From the NCBI RefSeq assembly GCF_020497125.1, contig NC_059074.1, positions 199,176,984 to 199,240,983 of the forward strand: a DNA stretch of 64,000 nucleotides. Reading direction: 5' to 3'. The position numbers and the translations under genes were made by a program. The DNA comes from Mauremys mutica (lineage: Eukaryota > Chordata > Testudines > Geoemydidae). Shown here one piece after another: positions 56,300-64,000 of this stretch (positions are counted from its first letter, which is position 1; each line of letters begins with the position of its first letter). The notes below the pieces were generated by a model. It searched no databases, was not told where the DNA came from, and worked only from the letters and a program-made list of their open reading frames with translations.

Positions 56300-56585
56300 A
56301 AAATATTTGATTGTGTTCCTGTAGCGCCTAGATGCCCCAACCAAGATCAGGGTCCCAGTGTGCTAGGTATTGTGAAGACACATAGTCAGAGGCGCTCCTT
56401 GACAAAAGAGCTATTAGCCTAAAGAGACAAGGCAGAGAAAGTGCAGGGAAAAGGACACACAGAGAGGTTAAGTGACTTGCCCAAGCTCACACAGCCAGCT
56501 TGTGGCACAGCTGGTAACTGAACCTAAACTTCCTTAGTTCCACATTGGTGCCTAAGCCGCAAACCCAGCCCTCCTGTCTATGAAA
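56300..56585. repeat. MIR-like SINE with L3-like flank
   Basis: GTAGCGCCTAGATGCCCCAA and GTGTGCTAGGTATTGTGA are the complement of the ancient tail at 1567-1705. They are followed by the MIR core phrase GAGGTTAAGTGACTTGCCCA, AGCTCACACAGCC and a region equivalent to the MIR end. This copy shows that the two parts belong to one repeat unit. Confidence 0.72.
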
Positions 56586-57399
56586 TACAATACAATTTTC
56601 TTGTGGGTGTCAATACATGCAGACTCCAAACGGTGCCTGCATTTATTTGTAACTGTAATTTTCTTCGCCTGACGTGGAGGCCTTGTTAAGGCTAAGCCTC
56701 AAATTTGGCCATGAATATTTTGCCACGGTGCTGTAATACTGATCTTGGTTAATGTGCTGTCACTTATAGAGCACCTCTAGCATGAAACTCTGACCCATCA
56801 GGTATTTAAAGGCTTCTTATCCCTTCAGCAGGCCAAATTAATTCCTGGTATAATGTCGTGAAATTCAATGGGCTAAGCTAAAGGAGGATTTAACCCAGTA
56901 TGTTCACATAATTCCAAGTGATATTACTGGGAGTACAGAGTGTACTAGAAAAGAAAAAGGATCTGCATTTGTTCCGCCTGAGGATGTTTTGAGAGAATTT
57001 TTAGTTTAAACCCTTTTTCTTCTAACGAGAAATGTGATTCTGTAGTTTTCTTTAGTTTTGATTGTGTATGGAGCTACCGCTGTGTGTCTTCCAGGTGCAT
57101 TCCCCCCACAGCAAATGAAATGTTAAATCCATGTGGTAACATGATTTAGAAATCAATACATTCCCAGCAGGCAGGCGAGAGTACACCAAAAAACCCACTC
57201 AGCACACAAAGCCTTTAGGAGCAAAACTGCTAAAAGGAGACATTTTCCCTGTACCAGAGTGCATAGTGACCAGTAACAACGGCAGTGCCCTGCACCATCA
57301 AGAATTAAATGGAATGTTTCCCTTAAAGAAATTCCATTCACTCGCCTCTGGCCCTATCTTTGCCATCTACTTGTCTATACTGCTAATGAAAGGAGATTT

Positions 57400-57560
57400 A
57401 CTATTGCACCATACAGCGTATTGTCCTATTCAGGAAAGTGGTCCGGTATTTAAGCATGTGCTTAAATCCATCACCACTGAGAAATGCACAAGCACTGAAG
57501 TCAGTGGGAGTTAAGCAAGTGGCTCTGTGCTTTGCTGAATCAGGAAGGCCTGCGGAATAA
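57400..57560. repeat. Diverged hairpin DNA repeat
   Basis: TATTTAAGCATGTGCTTAAA is itself palindromic. The left TCCTATTCAGGAAAG and the right CTTTGCTGAATCAGGA are inverted copies. This is the architecture of a short hairpin transposon. The flanking 56.6-57.4 and 57.6-58.7 kb hold no recognisable gene. Confidence 0.6.
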
Positions 57561-58748
57561 GGGTTTAAATCAAGGTCTTGTTTTCCCACTGAGTAAATAC
57601 CGAGGAAGCTTAATGTAACTTAATGTTAACTCCTTTTGGCACACTAAGGAGCAGCAGTGATGCTGAGTCCCTCCCAAGGGAAAAAAGTCTTAAATCAAAA
57701 GAGGGAAAATCCCAGAACTATTTGGCATATTATAGAGACATGACTTGATTGCTAGATGTAGGATACAGACCTGGAAAATGGAACCCCAATGGCAAGAAAC
57801 CAGAAGTAATTGATATCAGGTGAGATTCATCCCATGGTGTGGAGGGACAATGTCAGACTTACCACCCAGGATATTGGCTGTGGAGGGGGGCTAAGAGGGG
57901 CTATCCACATAGGCTGGCTGGGGAGGCCATGCGCAAAGGGGTGGTCTGCATTTACATAGATCCAGTGGCCATAGGAGCGCTCTACAACTGTCACAATGAG
58001 GTGGGAGCTGGAATTGCAGCTTTGTATGTGGACAGTGAGGAGGCTGGGCTCTGCGATGCTCTGCTCTCTGGTCTCAAGTAGTTGAGGGTGGATTTCCCCT
58101 CTCTGCACATCACTCACACAGAGCTCACAGGCTTTGGCTCCCTCTACAGGTGGATTTAATGATGAATACATGTAAATGGAACCAAAATGTATTTGCCTGC
58201 AGGTAAAGGAATAGAAATGCCATCAGGTATACAAAACCCATTGAAGGAAAATACAGCTAGGTATATATTTTTTTAAAGGCTGAATTAAATATACGGGGTG
58301 GTCTCCCTTGATCTTTACTAGGCAAAAGGGAAACAGTCAAAATGAGCATTTCTCTAGCAATACTTTAATACTGTCTTTGTACTAATACCTTCTGCTGCCA
58401 AGCCCACAAAACAGGATTGCTTAGACATCTCTGGGATCATACCGAGCAGAAACACACACACAGTGTAAAATGTGAACTGTTCAGAAAAATAGACCGCCAG
58501 CTGTACAGCTCTGGAATACACTTCATAATAGAGAGGCATGAAGTAGCTACCAAAAAATTCTGTGTAACTACCTGCGAGAGCAGTGAGGAAGCAATTGAAA
58601 GGTACTCCGCAGACTGAGTTCAGACTTGCAGGATTATGTAGTAAATACATCAGAAGCTATAATTTTGAAGTAGTTACAGTATGAATACCAGGTTAAGTGC
58701 CCAAATGCTAAAATATATGTATTGAGTATTAGATATTAGGTATTACTA

Positions 58749-59062
58749 AGGTCTGGCCTACACATACATTTTACCTATATAGTTACTTTGGTTAGAGGTG
58801 TGATATTTCAATGTAATAGTTATATCAGTACAGCCCCTAGTGTAGGCTCAGTTATGCCAGTAAGAAAGTGGTTTATATCAGTACAACTCACTGCCTTGCA
58901 GAAATAAGTTACATCAATGTAAGCACATTTATGCTCGTGTAACTAACATAAATCTAAGGTGGTTGTATCATTCTAAGGTGGAACATCATTCTAAGGTGGT
59001 TGTATTATTTTAGCTATATTGGTACAGTTAAAATAGTACAACGTTTGTGTCTTCACAAGGCA
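58749..59062. mobile_element. Decayed MITE starting AGGTCTGGCCTACACA
   Basis: The left end is AAGGTCTGGCCTACACATAC and the right end a weak inverted copy. A short tandem duplication (TCATTCTAAGGTGG twice, about 58,968-59,002) lies inside. Phrases are shared with 15170-15482. Confidence 0.5.
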
Positions 59063-61960
59063 ATTCACTCATTAGGTACAGCTTTCAGTTATATGAGTGG
59101 CTGGTAACAAAATTTAGAACTGTACTTTAACATCTACTGATGAAAAGTGCTATAAAAGAGCTAGGTATTATTATTCTAACTACCCTTTAATTATCTGTAT
59201 TACAAAATTTTTTAGCTATACTGTACTAATTGGCAACCCACATACAATTTATATTGGATTGGATCAAAGATGGTGAGCCCCAGTGGTAACAGAGTGAAAT
59301 ACACAATATTACAGATGGAAAAAGGTGATATTCAGTTAATACCACTAAAGGCCTCTACCAGCTCAATCCTACACAACTGGAATGAACAGGAGGTTTGCCA
59401 TTGACTTCAGTGGGGTAGGATCGTTTCTAAAGAGGTGCCATTTTTCAGTCAAACTAATCGTAACAATAAAGAAAACCATCACCACACAATCTGTGGATTT
59501 CTGACACACTGAAAACATGGGAAGATAGGTGAAAGCAACTAGTGCTCTAAAGATCTATTTCATAACTGATCTCCATTTAAAATCAGACGTCTGGTTAAAA
59601 GCAAATAGGTACATTGCGTGTGTGTGTGTGCACGTATACATGCATACAGTTTTCTTACCCTAGAGAATTCCAGATCAATATGGACAATATGAGGCTAAAT
59701 TGAAAAAAAGGAAGTGAACCACAAATCTTTGCAGAGGAGTGGATGGATAGAATACTAGCCACTATGTGCAGCGTAAGTGCCTGCTCATGGAAACGGTCTT
59801 AGTGCAAAAATTATGATTAGGAGTTACCGCTCTTCCATCTTACAAACCAAAAAGACACACGTTGACACTCAGGCCACTTATCATCACTCTGGCAGCGTAA
59901 AGCAGTCCTTGCCAAATGAGAATCAGGCCCCAAATTCACAATGAAGTGCCAAAGTAGGGAGAAACCACCTTCAGGTCTTTTGGGAATGTCCCAAACTGAA
60001 AGGTTTGTGTTTTCATATTAGGAAATTGATGCAAGATTTATTTCAGGAATATAACCTCAAATTCCCACTGTTTTGTAATGTTCGTGAAACGTCCTGGTTT
60101 ACTGAACTCAAAGACAGAGGTCCACTTGGGGAAGCAGCCATTTTTTGGGGAAGCAGCCATTTGGGGTGCAGTATTTTATCCCTCCGCGGCCCAATGCGCA
60201 GCCCAGATAGTCTGCTGGGCACTGGGCAGGGACAGTGCGGAGAAATTTTCCCACATTACAGTTGCAGAGTGGCTGTGGAATCATTCCAATGAGTTATTGC
60301 AGCCCAGTGATGCAACAGCCTTTGTGAGGTCCTACTGCTAACTCCTCTGAGGGGTGTGGGAGAGGATCCAGGGAGCTGCACGGTTTTTGGCCTCCCTCAT
60401 CTCAGCAAGTTGGCTAGGACATGTGCTTTCTGCCTCTTGCCTCCTTCCCAGTGCCCCATATTCAGCTCCATCGTGGGCCATGGAACTACCCCAGTTCTAC
60501 TGCCAAGAGCCCTTCCACCCAACCCCTGTAGAAATGTAGCTGACACAAATCAAAAAATGGAGGGAAATGAAATGTCTCTGCCTGTATTAGAATAATAACT
60601 GAGGAAAGATGCACCAAGTGAGATGAATTGGTTAAAATAAATCTTTGACATAGCTTTATAATAGCAGTAGGTGTATTGACTGTAGCCCATCACTTATACA
60701 GATGCAGCCTTGCTTATCTCAACACTCTCTTCTTTTATTGTGTGTAAAAAAAAAAAACTTCTACCCACAACGGGTCCTGGTTATCTTTAATGAAAAATTA
60801 ATCATTCAAAAAGGAAAAACTAGGTCCTCCCTTTGTTGGAGCCCGGCAGTAATTATATTTGCGTATGTTAATTTTGCTTATGTAGCAATGACTATTGTCA
60901 CAAGATAAATTTGCTTTGCAGACAAGTTAGTAAATACAATTGTTTAGTTCTACAGGAAGAGGAGAGATACATCTGCCTGCAGGTTGGATCATCTCAGATG
61001 TGCTGGGGAGACAGATGTGTTTAACTCCTTAGTTGTTCTACTTCCTAGTGCAATTTCCATAAGAAGCACATTAGCTAAGGGAGGTTGCTATTCAGTAAAT
61101 CTAAGTGAAAGACGATGTATTTCATATTGCTTTGCAGGCGTGCAGATTGCAGCCTCAGTGCACCTGTCTAAAGCAGAACACTACTGAACTGGGGGGTGGA
61201 TACTCAAGTCAGCATGCATGTTACTCATGAATGGCTTTTGTTCAGCATTGTAGAAAGCACTCCACTGCAGTACACCACTGTGGTGTTTGTTTAAATACTG
61301 ACTCTTTCAAGAGGGACAGCTAATACAAGGGATGTTCTATATGTATTTTGACCCCCATAGCTAGTGAAACAGGTAAAGACAGATATTTATGAACTAAAGC
61401 AGTTTGAGTGGAACAGGACTCTGAATTCAGACGCGTAGTTTGGTTTGACCACGTTTTCTCCACTTGTTCATTATTTGTCAATGTTCGTGTGAAAAATGAT
61501 ATTCGCTGTTCATTATTCACTGTTCCTCATTTGTTATTCTTTGGTTTAAAATGTTTCAGGCATCAGAATCCTTATGCTGGGCCTTAGGGGACTACTCTCA
61601 CAGCACCAATAATGAAGCCCAAAGAATCCAGGAGAATGAGTTCACTTACACCCAACAGTCTGAAAACTATTAGGCCAACCTATTCAGCAAAGACAATCGC
61701 AGAACTCAGAATGGAATTTAGAATTATCTGTCAACAAGAGACTTGGGTAAATCTGGTGGATAATTGATTCTGAATCAATAACTGGGCCAGGCCTATTATG
61801 AACTGGATGGAAATAAGTCCGAGAAGGAACAGAAACAAAGTAAGATGGAAAAGATCACGGGTCCACCGAGGCCTTGCCTTCCCAGCAGGAACCGTCTTTA
61901 CTTCTCATTAGCTGCCTCCTGTGAGGATAAGATATTTTATTAGAACAATTTGTTTCTGCT
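59063..61960. other. No recognised gene
   Basis: About 2.9 kb. A local direct duplication of GGGGAAGCAGCCATTT lies at about 60,127-60,163. A short GT run is at 59,617-59,630. No frame carries a recognisable motif. Confidence 0.4.
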
Positions 61961-61964
61961 AGCA

Positions 61965-62060
61965 CCCGCAAAAGGTGCTAGGCACTGTACAAATATAAAA
62001 GATGACATGGTGCTGATTCCCAGCCCCAAAGAGCTTACTATCTAAAAATTCTCTTAAGAC
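61965..62060 (-). repeat. Ancient L3/MIR-associated repeat fragment
   Basis: GGTGCTAGGCACTGTACAAA and CCCAAAGAGCTTACTATC are the complement of the tail seen at 1567-1705. Confidence 0.65.
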
Positions 62061-62999
62061 CCTGAACCAAAGCTCGCAAGAGTCAATGGGAGTGTTTCCA
62101 TTGACTTCACTGGGCTTTGGCTCAAGCTCAAAATATTTATCTATTTCAGATTTCACTTTGTTGAGATTCAGTTCCCCATCCTAGAGGGAGGGCTGCTCCA
62201 TATATTAATAAACCCTCGAGCTACAAAAGAAACTTATCTCTCCCCTCCCCCCATCTCAGATTGTTCTCTTCAGTGGTATCAAATATTGTAAAGAGATTTG
62301 TTTTCCCTTTGTCTCCCCTATAACACTTATATATCGGCATCAGCTCAGCTTTCCTTAGGGCTGGGCCTTTCTTTGTAGAACTTTTCGTCCATTCCACAAG
62401 TTAGTCTTCTCCCTCTCTTTGTGTCTTCAGCAAAATCAACATCGAATACGAGTGGTGCTCCTTTTGGGGTGTATAATTGATGACTTACTGCTTCCTCTAG
62501 CAGTGGATAATACTGTGTGGCAATGGAAGGCACACTACTTCACATGTATTTAATATCTCACTCCAATACAGGTCCTCATTCTGCGTGAAGGGAATGTTCG
62601 AAAACGTAATTTCTTGCCATTTTTAAACAAGGCGTTTATCCTGGGTGCTCTGTTATAAACCGTTCGTCTTACCCTAGAGTTCATCAGTAGAAGCCAGAAT
62701 TGTTCCACTTGAAAAGCTGCTGAGAAATGACCCTTTGAGCCAATGTAAAAAGAGCTATGTGCTAGACCCATCACTGCACAAGGGAAGTAGTGCTTAGGAG
62801 ATCTTTTTTCCCAACACAATTGCCTTTTTACAATTTTATTGAGGATTACGATTGCGAGAGTTCTTCAGCGACACACAATAGAAGACATTTTCTAGGATTT
62901 TAATGTATATTCATAGTTAGCTAAGAGCCAGAGCCCTGATCATTAATTCTTATTTGCAACACTTACAGACTGGAACTTCAATGCATCCACCTTTAGGTG
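62061..62999. other. No recognised feature
   Basis: About 940 bp without recognisable gene or repeat. Confidence 0.4.
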
Positions 63000-63560
63000 A
63001 ACCTTATTAGAGGATAATATTTATCTCGGTGGGGACTTACTGCATAATCACACTGGCATTTGATGTGGTCATAAAGATGCATCTGACTGCCTTGGCCTTT
63101 TTACCTTGCAGTAGCACATAGTCCTGCTATTCACCATTCCTGCCTCACAACCCAAGACGGGTTGGAAATTACCATAAATTGTGTGTTACGCTGATGGATT
63201 TTGGCTGTTACTTGTGCTCTTGAGGGGGATTGCGTTACTCGGCTTGGTTATGAAAAATGAACTGGATTCGAGGGAGGGAGGGAGAGAGGACTAAATGTGA
63301 ATCCTGTTGCCAATCAGCACTGGGCATTAAAAACCTGCACCCGCAGTGCCTCGCCGCTTGTGAACATTGTCCAATAGCAGGTTTTTCCAGAACGCATTGA
63401 CTGATGAAGCGCCACTGAGTAATTTACCATTAGAAACTAATGATTGTCTAGCAGCTATTTGCCTCCATTTTTAATGGGCTCTTCCACAGTAGTGGTGTTT
63501 GTTTATCAGAGTAGAATCCGCTGTGGAAGAGCCCATCGCATAGGGGAAGTTGACGCCTGG
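63000..63560. other. Possible conserved non-coding stretch with 16-bp inverted repeat
   Basis: Free of recognisable repeats, with TAAT-containing motifs (CCATTAGAAACTAATGATT at 63,428-63,446). 63474-63489 (ATGGGCTCTTCCACAG) is perfectly complementary to 63521-63536, with a 31-nt loop. Conservation cannot be tested here. Confidence 0.35.
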
Positions 63561-64000
63561 TGCGGTGGCACAAGAGTAGTTATTGATTAGTGCCAGGTAG
63601 ATGGCTCAGCAGAAAACTGAGCCGGCTGCAACTGGACTTCAAGTCTGCTGACCCCTGAGGCTGCGTGTTCAGTTCTGCCAGCAATAGGTCAGATCCTCTG
63701 GTCCAGCAAGTTATGCTCAGAGCTCAGCCCAGGTGGTGATGGTGAGGCAAGGGCACCTTTGTGCTTGCCCTAATCCTGGAGCAGTTGGAAGCTATTACTG
63801 GCTGTATAACTTAGGTTAGAGGTGCCAGAGGGCTGTTGTGATCTATGCTGGCTCATAGTGGCCCCTTAAGAACAGTTACGTTGCCAGCGATTGCTGGAGT
63901 GCAGTGCCCTCTGGTTTCCACCCATTATGTTCCCCAGAAAGTCAGTTGTAGGGAGTGGATGGTACAGAACCTGCTATAACTATGATGGTTCTGTCCCTAT
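63561..64000. other. No recognised gene
   Basis: Unassigned sequence to the right edge. TGGCTCAGCAG and GTGTTCAGTTCTG (63,602 and 63,666) weakly suggest an old tRNA-like repeat, but not enough to call it. Confidence 0.3.

Noticed and set aside
57839..58171. Pair of overlapping ORFs on opposite strands
   Set aside because: No motif; antisense overlap and short length suggest chance.
60127..60163. Direct repeat of GGGGAAGCAGCCATTT
   Set aside because: Only two units; a simple local duplication, not a CRISPR or satellite array.
63590..63700. tRNA-like promoter phrases
   Set aside because: A- and B-box matches are too weak and there is no clover-leaf or known SINE body.

Overview
The window looks like intergenic or intronic DNA from a reptile, most likely a cryptodiran turtle. 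Three things point that way: abundant CR1 LINEs, a tRNA-headed SINE with a CR1-type 3' tail (the arrangement of the turtle Pol III/SINE), and dense families of short hairpin DNA transposons, LTR elements, Penelope-like elements and ancient MIR/L3-like repeats. The species assignment is inference. I recognise no host protein-coding gene, rRNA or tRNA gene. Almost every open frame that can be interpreted belongs to a transposable element or is a chance frame.

Layout. 1-1.7 kb: CR1 3' half and an ancient repeat tail. 4.2-7.4 kb: a hAT-like non-autonomous element split by a very young Ty3/Gypsy element (minus strand). The Gypsy element has near-identical LTRs, a 5-bp target duplication and an intact 568-codon ORF that joins the start of gag in frame to integrase. 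7.4-8.5 kb: decayed Gypsy RT/RNase H. 8.5-12.5 kb: a decayed I-group LINE (zinc-knuckle ORF1, endonuclease, RT, RNase H). 12.5-15.5 kb: a MITE and LTR-like sequences. 17-18.8 kb: another Gypsy relic in which integrase lies upstream of RT-type sequence (Gmr1-like order). 24 kb: a GC-rich hAT element with a perfect 8-bp target duplication. 29.2-32 kb: an LTR-like stretch, a 126-bp (AC)n tract and a second I-group LINE relic carrying the tRNA SINE. 36.1-38.7 kb: two oppositely oriented Penelope-like fragments (RT on plus, GIY-YIG on minus) with two nested DNA transposons. 38.9-39.5 kb: an unrecognised two-frame ORF ending in a membrane segment. 41-43.9 kb: CR1 with two nested DNA transposons. 46-64 kb: sparse repeats, three short Penelope 3' ends, more MITEs and some low-repeat stretches that may be conserved non-coding DNA.

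The parts are related mainly as a record of insertions: Gypsy in hAT, hAT and MITE in CR1, MITE and hAT in Penelope, SINE in LINE. The SINE tail matches the CR1 3' end, showing the LINE that probably mobilised it. The most unusual items are the gag::integrase fusion element, the hammerhead-ribozyme-like cores in the Penelope 3' ends, the 30-bp perfect palindrome at one Penelope boundary, and the unassigned membrane-type ORF.
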